A stretch of 64,000 nucleotides of DNA from Larus michahellis. Lineage: Eukaryota > Chordata > Aves > Charadriiformes > Laridae. Position 1 is the first letter of the stretch. The number at the start of each line of letters is the position of its first letter. The translations under genes and the position numbers were made by a program. The stretch spans positions 103,384,301 through 103,448,300 of the forward strand of contig NC_133896.1 in NCBI RefSeq assembly GCF_964199755.1, written 5' to 3'. Below are positions 1 to 13,200 of the stretch, in pieces. The notes under the pieces were generated by a model, which searched no databases, had not been told where the DNA came from, and was given only the letters and a program-made list of their open reading frames with translations.

Positions 1-116
1 AGCAGACTGGAATGTGTAGCTTTGAACAACTTTTACCACTGAGTAGGTTGAACATGCAAGTTGGTTTAATAATTTGACCCCAAATATGTGACATTATCGT
101 CTCTCTCTTATTTCAG

Positions 117-3100
117 CCCACAAAAGTTGCTTCCCTTTTGCATACAAATGTCTCAATGGAAAATGCTTGCTGAAACCAAATCCTGAGTGTGATGGGAAAA
201 GAGACTGTGCAGATGGATCTGATGAAATGAACTGTGGTGTGGTAACATTTATTTAAAAATTAGTTAATGACTTTATGTTAATGACTAATAACTGAGTCAG
301 GAGTTTGTGCTATGGTCAAGCATTATTGTATTAAGAATTGATCACATCAGCTGTGAATTTTAAAAAAAAAAGAAATCTTGTGGTAATATTTGTATGAAAA
401 TGTCTGTCTTGAATTTCATACTGCTTCATTTTAAATCCACTGATCCATTCTGTCTATGATGACTTATTTCAAGCAATGCACACTTTCAGGATAAGCTGGT
501 AGGTCTTAGTGCTTGTTTGAGCTGAACGAAGTGCAGTCAAGGAGCTGGGTATATAAGGCGGGAAAAGATATGAGATTTTATTCAAGTGAACTTTTGGAAA
601 CAACCCAGCTTAGAATTGTGATTAAATGTCTTTTTTTGAGTTACTAACCTCTTTAGAAAGCTATAAGGGAGGATGGACAATGATTGGTTTATTCCTGATC
701 TACCCATTGTGTGAAAATGGGCAAGTACCCTTTTTACCAATTGCACAGTAAGAAAATACTTTTTTTCCAACTGCTTTGAGGCATATGGCTAAAAGTTTAT
801 GTATTAAGCATAGCAAAGTGGAATGACCTTGTGGTTTTTGTTACTATTTTATTCAATTATTTCTATTAGCTTGTGGAAGATACCAGCTTAAGAAAACCAG
901 AATTGTTGGAGGTGAAGATGCAAGATCTGGAAAGTGGCCTTGGCAAGCAAGTTTACAGATGGGAGTGCTTGGCCATGTATGTGGCGCAACTGTTATTTCC
1001 AATCGGTGGCTCATATCTGCTGCCCATTGCTTCCTGGATTCTGATTCTGTGAGGTATGAAGAAGTTATACTGTCGTAGAATATTTGCAGTTTAATAACCT
1101 TACAGTGTTGCTTTCAAAAGTCTGCAGTAGCTAGTCCTTGTCTAGACAAGTAACTCTGTGACATAAACCCTCAATATTGTTTTCTGATGGCTTCAAAAGT
1201 CATAAGTATCTGAAGTAATTATTTCATCTCCATTGCCAGTGAATCCTGCATGATAAAACACACTGTTTTGTTAGATTTAGTGTAAACACTGCTTTTTTTT
1301 AAGAAGGCATGGATTTGCTGAGTAGAAGATATGTCCCTTTCTCCCAATAAAAGGGCTATTTATTGATAAGTGGAATGTAAAACTCACCAGTGTTCAGTTT
1401 AGGTAGTGTAAATTGAAAAGATATACCTCCTGCATGTGGCAAAGAGGAAACAGTTTAATAATACATTTTTCTGACTTCCAAAGCATGGTACATTGCAAGG
1501 AATTGGTCTTACAGCTTCAGGAAATTATTATTGTTAAAAACGGTAAGTAAAACCATTATTTAATATTTTAGGAGGCACAGACCACGACTATAGTGCATCT
1601 CTTGTCCTAAGTGGTATTCTACTCCATTCACTTTGGGTTTGATGAATTTCATCAAATACTGACAAATAGATAAAATAGAGTGAACTGTCACTGCATTACT
1701 TTCCAATGGGACGTTCTAAAAACATTCTCTTTACAGATACTCCGTTCCTTCGGGATGGAGAGCATATATGGGCTTACATACTATTAATGAAAAGAGCAAT
1801 CGTGTAGCTATGAGATCAATCAAAAGGATTATTGTCCACCCACAGTATGACCAATCAGTCTCAGACTATGACATTGCCCTGTTGGAAATGGAGACGCCTG
1901 TATTCTTCAGTGAGCTGGTACAGCCCATTTGTTTACCCAGCACCTCTAGAGTATTTGTTTATGGAACTGTCTGCTATGTAACTGGCTGGGGAGCCATAAA
2001 AGAAAATAGTATGTTCATTTCCTGGATATACTTCTTGCAAGTTTGGCTTAATCTTAAACTTTAACAATAAAATATTTATAGTCATAAGAGAAAATGCTTT
2101 GCTTTATTTAGTAGGTCTATAAAAACTAGAAAATGTCCCTTTAGCTACAGTCTGTGAATTCTGAATATTTGCTAGGATGGCAGGTGATAAGTGCCAATAC
2201 ACATACTTAGGAGTCACAGACCATTGAAAAACGAATTATCACAGATTTACAAAAATGTGCCCCTTTTCATGTTCATGGCTCATTTTATCTGGTGAAAGGT
2301 CATAAGCAATCTTACAGGTAGCGAAAACAGCAATTATTGCAGAGAAAGAAAGTGTCTCTACCACTGTGTGTGACAATATGAAGCCATGAACAGCAATAAT
2401 TGCAAAAATATTGTGGAGGTTTTTTCAGTTTGTCTGTCTTAAACAGAGGCAATTTAATGTGTGCCCCATGAAGAGTTCTGCTTGCACGGCTTGGAGTAGC
2501 ATGCTGCAGTGGGGAGGTGGGAAAAAAGCAGAGTTGGAGAGGGGTTGCGGGGGGAGCCCAAGGGATCTTGGCCCTGTCTCAGCACTGAAGAGGAGCCAGC
2601 TTTGAAACTCGGGCTTTGTCTGCTCCTCAGCATTTGCAGCGGTCCCCACAATTGCCCTGAGACATAATCCCTCATGTTTGATCAAAAGCCATATGCTATG
2701 ATAATTCTGTCTTTCTTAATATGCTTTTTAAAAAAAAAGGTTTAAATCTAGATTATAACGTAATAGCCTAATGAATGTAATGGCTTTACAATTGATACCT
2801 TCTTACAAAGTCTTACTTTGTAACAAAATTATGTAGGTAATATTTAACAATCAATATAATGGCATGTGAAAAAAAACAAATGTATTTTTTTATCTTACCT
2901 GTTTCACTCCCAACACACCCTCAGAGTCAAATGAGCAAACCAAATCCCAGTAGTACTTCCTCTTATCATCCAGGTACTGAAAAGGTTATGTTCACTGTTG
3001 GGTCAAAACATGACTGAGGATATTTAGTTCATAATGACACATTATGCCAATGCTGTGGTACTACAGTACAGAATTAAACTCTTAGCAGCATCGCTTGTGA

Positions 3101-6100
3101 CTTACAGGCTTGATTTTTTTCATTTCCAACCCCCATCCCCACCCCCTCTCCTCCCCCTCCCCCCGCTTCATTCCTCATCTCCTTCCCTAGAAGTGAGAGG
3201 ATGGACGAGAGTGTAGAAATTTCATTTAATAGGATTTGGACAACATTTGGAGCACAAACATAGTGTAAATAACAACAAAAAGCTTTGGGCATAATTTGAA
3301 ATGGCATTCAAAGTTAGTCCCAGTGTGTGTAGCCTGTATTATACTGATAATTTACATTGCTTTTTTATTACTTTCTGGCAGAACAAGCTCAAAAGGATAA
3401 AGACTAAGGAAATGGAAAGGTGGTGCATAGGGACCTGTATGTCTAGAGAGTAGCGTAGACAACAGCTTTCGAAGTTGGCGGCAGGCAGCAATTGAGGGGA
3501 GGGGAATGACGCTCCTGCCATCAACTGGGTAGATTTTGAGTTCAGAGCAAATCTCTTTTGTTTTGACAAGTGGTATTTCTATACCACCATAAACTCTGCA
3601 ATACCATTTGTATTTTTTTCTAGGTCATCTTGCCAAAACACTGCAGGAAGCTCAAGTGAGAATAATTAACCAAAGTGTTTGCAACAAGCTGTATGATGAT
3701 CTTATCACATCGCGTATGCTGTGTGCTGGGAATCTTAATGGTGGCGTTGATTCGTGCCAGGTAATCTGGAACTTGTAGAGAAAATACAAAGGAATATTTG
3801 TTTATATTGGAAAATTGTTCCAATTTGTTGGGGTTTTTTCCTCAGTAATAGAGTGAAATGACTTGAGCAAACGGTTAATTTAACATGGTAATTAAAGGCT
3901 CTCCAGAATAAGGAAGGAAATTTGGCATAGATAATCTCTGAATCTCTTGAGAAATGTTATTTTGCAAAGACAAGGGATAAACTGTGTCAAAAAGAATTAT
4001 TTTTCATCTTCAACAGTTAAGTTTCCTATAAAAGAACAGAGATGTAAGGATAAAGGGAATAAAGTAAGGGCCACCTGTGATTTTTGCTATTCTAATTGAT
4101 TTTTTTTTTCCTTTTTTGATGTCTGAGTGTGAGATTAATGAAATACTCTAAGAGTATGATGAGTAATGTATTGTTACTGTTACAAAGAAATACAAAAGGC
4201 AAAGGTAAGCTAGGTTTGGTAAATGCAGTCGCAATTCATTTCAATTAGTTTCAATAGTTTCAAATGTTCATTCATGTGTATAGTTACAAGTTGTGATTAC
4301 ATCATGGTATGACAAATTATATGACCTAGTTTATTTGCACGCACAATCAGAAACTGCTCTTCGGACGTACTTCAGCTGTCTTGACTCTGCCTTTTTTCTC
4401 CTCAGTTATTAGACTGGTTGTGTACTTTATCAGTATTTAAACTTATTATGACGAATATCCACTTTCAAAATTACAGATATGGTTATTATACCAGTTACTG
4501 TGTAAAGGGAGAGAAATGTGTTACTGATTTTAGACTGTGGTAATTTGATAGAATTTTTGTGTAATATTTTACTATTTTAATGTAATAGGATAATTTTTTG
4601 CAAGATTATAGCTTGTAATGGGTCAAACTTCTTTATACAGGATAGACTGTTTGCAGGATCTTCCTGCAGTCTCTAAACTCTAATTCAATTAATTATTGTT
4701 AACTTTACGTGCGGTTTGTGTATGACCTTAGACCTTGGAACTGTTTTGCAAAACATGTTGTTTTAGAGGCTTGATGTTCCTCAAAAAAATGTGATGCTTA
4801 AGAAATGCCCTTGAACTTGATGGACATTTTAACTGATTCAGCTGTATACCATACTGGCCAATCCAGTTTCCAACATGGTGTGCTGTGTTTGAGTCCTACT
4901 GTGCTGGCCCTCTGGGCCTTTAAGTTCTTTATCTGTTCTTTGCTTTTTTTCTGTCTTTTCTGTCTCTAATATATTTCCTCTGCAGTGCTAGAAAGGAATG
5001 TTGTTGGCACTTCAGGAAACTGCCACAGCATCTGAAACCATTTTACTACAGTTCCAGCCTCCTTCATTTGTTTTCATTTCTTCATGGACACGTAAGCTGT
5101 GCCTGTACTGCACAGGTTACACGAAGCTTCCAAACACTTTTCATCTTTAGATGATGTGATATACTTAAGTGAGAAATAAAGTGTTTACTCTTTCAGACTT
5201 TATTTTCTTATCACGCTAGGATGTTCTTTGGTCTTGGTTCCTCTTTTTAGGATCCTTCCTCTCTCCACTGGCATACAGCCCCTTTGGTCTTTCAGAACTG
5301 GCTTCGGTCTTTCAGAATAGACCAGACTATATAGCCTCCTTTCTCAAGTCCCTGAGATCAGCCTCTTGGATTATCAAAATTGTCAGTACGACAGCAGCCT
5401 GAGAGAAAGGAAGAACTGTTCTGGCTTCTTATCACTAGATAATTTTGTTTGGTTGGATGATGGAAGCTTTCTATTGTTATTCTTTTCTCAGTACATGGCT
5501 TTCTTCTGACCTCTTCCGTGTTTTAGCTCCAACTGGGGGCAGCAAACAAACTCCAGGGTCAACTTGGAGGCTGCTGACTGCCTTCTATGCAGAAGGAACA
5601 GCTGCAGAGATGAGCTGAATTCATAACTGCTCGGAGTTCTGTGAACTGGTCTGTTCACAGAAGGTGTACAAGATTAAAACAATGAAGGACACAAAGCATT
5701 TGTGAGCCCAAATGCATTTTAATCCTGTGAACTGAACTAAGTGGGAGATTTTACTTTTCGAAGTTGGTGTACAGACCTGCATGTTCCCTTTGAGAAGCCA
5801 GTTCTTATTTACATATTCCTTAGCCTTTGTTCCTTCCTCTCCCTCTATGAATGCAGACACAGTCTTGATGATGAAACTGCTGATGACACTTAATGATGAC
5901 TGCTTTGTTTTTTGGTTTTGCATTTGTTTTTTCTTTTTTTGGTTGGGGTGTGTGGTATCATTCTGTTCCTATTTAGTACACAGTATAAGAGTTCTGCCTT
6001 CCACCTGTGAAAAATTTATGGTCAAATGGTAGCAGAATTCCCACTTTCCATCCCTGTCTTCTCCTCTCCCCATTCAGCCTGTGATTGGTTGCTTTATGAA

Positions 6101-6543
6101 TCCTGTAATGGGACATTAGCAATGAGTAATTTTTTTAAACTTCTTCTTGCCATTGCTTTATATTGATTAGTGTGCTACTTCCGTAAGTTAAAATAAATTG
6201 AATAAATTTGACATCTAGCTGGGTACATTCTATTCAGAATTAAGATTCTAATATTAAATTGTAATTTGAGAAAGAGAGGGGCAGGTATTTACTGTCCTTA
6301 AATAACTTAACTTTTGTTACAGTGCTCTCTGTGCGTATGTGTGTGCGTGTGCGTGCACTAATGGCTGAACTCCCTTCATTTCAGGGAGATTCTGGAGGTC
6401 CCCTGGCCTGCACAGGAAAGGGAAATAGGTGGTACATTGCTGGCGTTGTGAGCTGGGGTGAAGGATGTGCTCGGCGCAATCGTCCTGGTGTATACACTAA
6501 GGTGACGGCACTTTATGACTGGATTCGTCAGAATATAAACTGA
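117..6543 (+). CDS. TMPRSS7: TMPRSS7 (matriptase-3), 3' exons: last LDLa repeat plus complete serine protease domain
   Basis: Five consecutive coding exons are visible: 117-236, 870-1053, 1737-2008, 3624-3760 and 6385-6543 (stop TGA 6541-6543). All have AG/GT borders and phases that join without a break. Exon 1 is an LDL-receptor class A repeat ending in [11 protein letters not shown]. Exon 2 carries the activation cleavage site R-IVGG and SAAHC with catalytic His57 (codon 1025-1027). Exon 3 has catalytic Asp102 in DYDIALLE (codon 1870-1872) and the PICLP cysteine. Exon 4 ends at DSCQ, with Asp189 giving trypsin-like Arg/Lys preference. Exon 5 opens with GDSGGP (Ser195) and ends DWIRQNIN. The domain is intact, so an active enzyme anchored at the cell surface is expected. 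An LDLa repeat directly before the protease fits the matriptase subfamily; C3orf52 next door selects TMPRSS7 over ST14 and TMPRSS6. The transmembrane, SEA, CUB and earlier LDLa exons lie to the left of the window. The exact paralogue is inferred partly from synteny. Confidence 0.87.
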
Positions 6544-6820
6544 TGTGCCAAGCAGAAAATGCAGATCATCTCCCTTATGAGAGCTGCTTCCTACCGTGGT
6601 CTGTCATGTCCATCCCTGATGATATAACATGAAAATGCCATTGACTGTTTCTTTGTGAAAGAATGCACTTTCTTAATGAAGAAACTATAATTTGCTGCTC
6701 ACCTAGCAGTAACTGTTCAGATTCAGAGATACTTCAGATTCCTTATGGATTCATCTTCATTATCCCCAGTAGAAGGAACAGTACTGCCTTAAAAACAAAA
6801 TAAAATGGATTAGAACTTGC

Positions 6821-6826
6821 AATAAA
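6821..6826 (+). terminator. Poly(A) signal AATAAA of TMPRSS7
   Basis: A canonical AATAAA lies about 280 nt after the TMPRSS7 stop codon, with another AATAAA-like match about 20 nt upstream (around 6798-6804). The sequence between is AT-rich and closed in every frame, as expected for a 3' UTR. Confidence 0.55.
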
Positions 6827-6849
6827 AATGGACCCAAATCTCTCTTTTG

Positions 6850-9800
6850 CAAATCTTCTCTCCTCCTTCCATCTCCCTTGCTATCTATATATATGTTTCC
6901 ACATACGCATATCTGGATGTTCATGGCCACATCCTGTATATACTCGACTCATGTCTATTACCTTAGTGATGTTACAGGATTCTAAACATAAATAATTATT
7001 TTATGTTTCTTGAAAATACAAATACTGTCATCAGTATAGTCTACAAAGTTGAGATTAATTCATTCTCTAGTTAAGCTGCCACTACACGACTGTTCCTTTC
7101 TGGGCTAGCTTTTGGGCTGTATCCTGTGTTTTCCTAAAAACATCAGATATATAGCTCACAAATGTTAGGATGCAAGAAATTTGCATTGAAGAACTGGAAG
7201 AGTACCATTTAGATTCTTTGGGATGATGTTTGAATAAGAGGAAAGAAACACTCAGTTTTAATTACTTAAACAAAAAGAAACTTTCATATTTTCTTATATT
7301 ATTTTTATAATTTCAGTTGTAAGGTCTGATGTTTGCAATGCGTTACAAGCGTATTTCCCCAGCTCTGGCTGTGGGATGCTTTGTGAATTTTAGTGTGCTT
7401 CTGCTGGGTTCACGCTGCTTTTCCTGTTGTCCTTGGTCTGCAGCAAGTAGAGTTTCAGGGTCAGGATTTTTGGTTTCTATCTCACCTTGGGCTATGGCCA
7501 CATGACATTGAAAGGGACATAAAAAGAAAAGGGATTTATGTGGTAGGATGCATCCTTGTACTCAAAGAAAGTAGAAGAGGAAATGACAGCCACATTCATT
7601 TAACCCTAGCAGTAAATTTAGCTTTGGTAATTATAATCTCCTGATGAGCTGATCAGTCCAAATCTAGCTGATTTAAGGTTTCCAAAGCAGTTTATGGGAC
7701 TTAAGAATGCTGGTATTCAGTTTCATAAAATACTTTTTTGGATGGTCTTTCTAGATGGTTTTTAAATTGTGCTCAGTGTTTGGAAGTGTGTAGCTTTCAC
7801 CTTTAATGTATTAAAAAAAATAAAAAATGAAGCTGGCAGTTTGAATACCAGTTATTGCTGTCCACACAGCACACTTGTATTCTACTATACATAAATATGT
7901 GGTCCATTTTAGTTTTGGAAACACCTTTGCAGCATGTGGGGAAAACAGAGGAATTTTCACGCAGTGAGATTCCTGCATCTAACACTGATAGGGGTTTTCC
8001 TTTCTTTCTTTCTTGTGCTAGTGCTGGACATTCCACCTCCTCAACGCTTGTGTAAAACTTACTATATAAGCTATATTCGAAACCTATATTTTAGGGGGTT
8101 TATTATCTTTAAAGGCTAGTCTTTCATTCACATCTTCCTTTTTAATAAACACGTGCTAAAAATGCAAGTGGCTATGCTTTATTCATTTGATTGTGCCTCT
8201 GAAACTCTAGCGCCCAGGTGCAATCAGAACTACATTTATACCTTGGAGTTTCCTCTTTTTGTAAGGCTGAGCCTAACTTTCCCATTTTACTAAAGCATAT
8301 ATTTAAGGGCATATGTTTCTTTTCCCTATATTGAAACCAGAGACGTCTTCACTACGGAAGAAAGCAGTTTTCTCACTGTTATGTTTTAGATAAAAGCCTG
8401 GGCCAGAAAATTCAGATCTGTTCTTGACTTCCCATTTTCCTTAAGAGTTTCTCACACCACGCGTCAGAAGGGTTGGTTACTTCACATGCAAGACAGGCAC
8501 CAAGTGTGGAAGTCGGATCAACCAGACTAAAGAAACTCAAGCATTTGTAAGGAGCTCTTTCCTCAGGTGTAAATGAAAGGACTTTGTCCCTTTCCAGGGC
8601 GAGATCCGTAATCATTAACTCATTTGACTTAGAAAAACTGTTTTATTTTCAGACAATTCAGTAGGAAGGTAAGGTCTCTTGCTGTGAGTGAAAATGAAAT
8701 AAATGAAGCTCATCTCCAGCAGGAGCACTGAGACCATCAGGAAAAGGGTTTTTCTAGTGAAGATGTCCTAGGTGAAATCTTGTGGATCCAGACACAAGTT
8801 TTGTTCTTGATGACCGCTCAGCTTCATCCTCTGGAGTTTTAAGGATTCTCCAGAACCAAAAGGTGGGTTATGCAATTTGCGTGTCTTTTTATTAGTTGAA
8901 TGAAACCAAGCCGTGTGCTCGGCTTGATAGATCACTTTTGCCTGGAAGGCTGTGACATGACATCAGGAATCTGAATCCCCAGGAGTGCTCCAGGCATCCA
9001 TACCCAGATGAATTTCACAATGAGAAAAGCTGGGGAGAGGAAAACCATCCTCAGCATTTGGCAGGAAAAAGGAGCAGTGCCGTTAGTGGATGCTCAGCCA
9101 GCAAGGGAGGGAGTTGGAGAAAGAGGCTTTGCTTGCCTCTTAACCCGCCGTCCTCTCTGTGTTGGGACAAGGGAATGAGCAAGAGTGCAGTTGCTGGCTG
9201 CCTGCCCAATCCTTTTGATCCAGAGGGGAGAGAGGTGCTCTGCGGGGAAGAAAGGCAAACACAATGATGGAGTCAGAGCAGGAGAAATGAGAGGAGGTAG
9301 GATGAAAGGACACTGGAAGGGTGGGGGCAGGGATCAGCCCCTGGAGGCAATAAGTTGGCATGAGTGACTCTAAGAAGCACGGGAGAGTTCATGCGGGAAG
9401 CTAGTGTCGACCAGATCCCAACTCACACCATGATTTGCTTCATAAAAGCATGCCCTGCAGAGAAAAGGCTGAAATTGAACGCCATCTTCCTCTTCAGATT
9501 TGTCCTTTTGTGTTTTTTTACACGGAAGCAGCTTCTCAGGTTTAGGTCGGATAGTATGTGAATAGACATAAATGGTTCTTTAACACCAGACGTGATTTTA
9601 GGGTGCGTAACACCTAGAGAGAGGACAATTCATGGTACCAAGGTCAGTAGCGTTCATTTATTGACTACACAGGGAGATTAAAATTAGAAGTGTTGATGGA
9701 TGTTGTACGTTCCCTTCACAGCCTAACTGAACACCAACCTCTGTGTCCCTTCACTCAGTTTGTGCTGTTCAGAACCACACCCGTGTGTTTCGCTGCGCAG

Positions 9801-10194
9801 ATAACAGCAATAGTATTTTACTGTTCCATCTGACAGCAGCAGCGACAGCAATCCGGCTGCTTTCAGAATTGCCTCAGCAAATGACAACGTCGCTGAAGGT
9901 TTAGTCACCTGCTTGTCAAGGGCTGGTACAGTAAAGGTAGACAAACTGGAAAACCTAGTATTGCACAGCTGAGGGCTGCAGTTCTCACAACTAGGCAAAT
10001 CGATACTTCCTCCGCCTCCCGTTTCCCTCTAGCCAGTGCAGATGACGACATTATTCGTCCTTCCAAGGAATTCCCCTTCTTTATCAGCGTTTTGAGGTCA
10101 CTCCTGTGAAAACTATCCCAACTCTCCCTGTTACCGTCTCCAGCCTCGTACCAGAACTACTACTGGCCATAACTGCCGCCGAAACCAGAAGGAA
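6850..10194. other. Intergenic spacer between TMPRSS7 and C3orf52
   Basis: No exon with matching splice sites and phase was found on either strand. The left two thirds are AT-rich. From about 8900 the GC content rises and CpG dinucleotides become more frequent towards 10000-10250, which fits promoter and 5' UTR sequence of the following gene. No TATA box was seen there. Confidence 0.5.
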
Positions 10195-10251
10195 ATGAGT
10201 TGCCTCCGTGCTTGCTTCAGAGTCAGAGGTCCTCGCGCAGAGACAGCAGCT

Positions 10252-13200
10252 ATGAAAAGGCAAAGCTCTGGTCAGGAGCACGAGATCATTGAATTACAAG
10301 AAGATAACGTGGAGGAAAGTGAGGCTGATCATGGCAAGCCTCTAGATGCTCAGACGAGAAAGGTAGGAATTTCACATGCTCATTTGATACTTGCTGTCGG
10401 TGAAAACACCACACAGCAAGTGAAATGACACTTTGCAGGAACATCTTGTAGAGGTGGTTTAATTTGTTGTTTGAGGGAGAGGGAAAGGTTAGTCACTTGA
10501 AAGAAAGGGCTGAAAACCTGTTAAACATTTATTTTCCTCTTCTCAAGAAGTGTTCTAATGTTGGAGAGGGATTTTAAGCTTTCTTTTTCATTTTTTGTGC
10601 TTGGCTGTCTGTGAAGTTTAACTTGGAAAACGAAGTTGTAATTGGTGCTCTGAGTTTTGCTTTCTCTTTTTGTGTGCTCTCAGTGGGATTAGGCTCAAAA
10701 ACAGAAAGGAGAAAAGTTGAAACCCATAATAAAAGCAGGCTTTCTTTCAGAACAAATTAATCAGAAAACAGTACTGCCAAAACAAGAATAGAATGTCCTG
10801 CAGCCGACCTTGCTGGATTCTCTCTTGTTTTGAGTAATTTGCAGTTGCTAACAATTATGAATTTGTACGAATAGAGTGCCCCAAAGCCTCAGTTAAGACC
10901 AGCGTGTGAGTCCTGAGGGAGTTCGCTCCCAGTGTTTAGCTTGAAGCTGTGGAAGGGACTAACGCTGGCAGCGGAGCTGCATATACTCACAGGTCGCTTT
11001 TTGTACAGTGATCTTTCATTACTTACTCAAGAGTGGAGGGAACATCAGTGGTGGAGCGAAGATGTGTCCCCCTTTTCTGTAGGGATGGCTGAGCCCTCCC
11101 GAGAGCTGGGCTGTATTCGTCACGCCACCCCTCCCTTCCCGCTCCTGGCTGAGCAGCACTGAACTGCTTCCTTGTGTGAGCCCCTCAGCTCTGTCGGCTG
11201 ATTCATTCCACCGGCTAGGCAAAAAACCCCACCGTTTGCTCTGCTATATCTGATTACTTCTCTTCTGGTCTGGTAAGCTGAAACAGCTTGCTGCAGGGTC
11301 AGACGAATTCTAGGGAGGCGCAAAGAGGAACAGGAGAGGGTGGAGGAGAGGCAGGGGTGAGCCAGATCCGCTCAGCTGTCTTGAGAAACTTTATCCTTAA
11401 GTTTCAGTTTAGACTTCCCCTTCCCAGAACTGAGTTTTCATTTGGGCTGCGTTTCTGCTGATTCTGGCAACTGGCTTCCTATCCTATAGGGACTGCTGGA
11501 AAATCATCAGGCTCTGCTTCCCGGTCAGGTGGCGGGTTAATCGGAAGAGCTGCCCTGCCCACTGGGGAGAGATTTTCTCTGCTGCTGCTCCCTTCCAGGA
11601 GTCTTGTGATGATGTATATGGGCAATGTCCAGAGGGTGTTGGCCCAGCTGGTAGGCGATAGTTGTAGAGCTGAATGCTTGCTTGAGATCGAGCGGGTTTG
11701 CTATGCGTGGTTAAGAATTACCCTTTTGTGATGGTCTAAATATGTGGCTCTATCGAAACTTGGGCTTGGTAACTGTCTGTCTCAACTGATATTACTATGC
11801 CTGATTTCATAGTTGTACTCTAGGCAGTAGTTAACTGGCTTTTTTTTTTCTTTTCTCACAAAACGATATGCTAGTGTCAAGTATTAAATTGAAGCTTCAT
11901 TCTCATAATACATTTTAAAAATCAAATAAAAAATATATATGTGAACACGATCACACCTGAAAGCACGTTGTAAGTGAAACCGTATTCAGCTTTTGCCCTT
12001 CGTTCTCCACCAAAATGAAGTTCTACATGCAGGGGTGTCTGCAGAGAGCGCTGTTATCTGCCCCCGCTCCTGGAGAAATGACTCTTGTAAGGTCTTTCTG
12101 TGGGTATCTGTTTTCTCTCCCTGTTCATCTGCCACCCCCAAAGAGGCTTTAAGCCAGCTGGTGGATGTCAGCTGAATTCAGTGAAAGGCTTTCTATTATG
12201 CTGGTTTCTTAGAAAGTTCAAAAGGTAAAGGAAGGTAACCTGGGTTAATGCCTCCAGCTAGCAGCTGGTTTCTGCCAGCCTGCACGTGTGTGGCCCAGAC
12301 AATCTACAGCATGTGCTTTGCCTTGCCTGCTACTGATGTCAAAAAGGACGTGGAGTTTACCACTGGATTTATGGCGGATGAGGAGGAGGAGAAGGAATTA
12401 AAAAGGCAGGATGGTCTGCTTATGAATTCATGCCCTTCCTTCAGTCTCCTACCTGTGGAATAAAACAATTTGAGTTTTTCATTTGTTTTGTGTGTCACCT
12501 AAGCTTTATTTATTTTATTTTATTTTTTACTACTACTAGGGTAACTAATTAAAAGACTAATTTCTGCCATGGTCTTAAATCTTATTAACAATTAAGTGAA
12601 AGGCCACTATTGTCCTTTCTTTCCTGTATGAACATACATGTATGCACAATTGTTTTGAAGAGAGTTTCCTTGTGATCTCCTAGAACAGATGAGATTTTTA
12701 ATGAACTTTCTGTTAAATATACTCAATAGGCTTCAAGTTTCTATTCTTCTGAAGAAAAAGGGAGCTGGCTGTAAAAGTCTCAATTTTTTTAGCGTGTTCT
12801 TTAATGCAATAAAATCTTATGAATAGCAATCCACTTGCTTTGGGTGCTGGCATCTATGCAGACTGATATCATCAATATTGCAGAGGTGAATGATTCTGGA
12901 AATTCTTCCACAGGCAGCTTTTTGGTTGGTGGGGGTGGCAAACATGTAAAGGACAGCTTGCAGAACATACAAATCAAATCGATGTAGTTAAGAAAAAAAA
13001 ATTGGAAGCCATGAAAGCACCTTTTTATCACCTCAGCTTAACGGGCAATTCAGGAATTGGAAATTCTGCACAAATGGGGAACGATATGTCTGTCTTTCAA
13101 GTAAAAGCCTGCCTGTGAATGTCCTTTGCCTTCTGCAGGTTTATGTTCCCACGGGCCGCAGTACTTAAGGGTGGGAACCTCTGGTGTAGGGCATTGCTTA

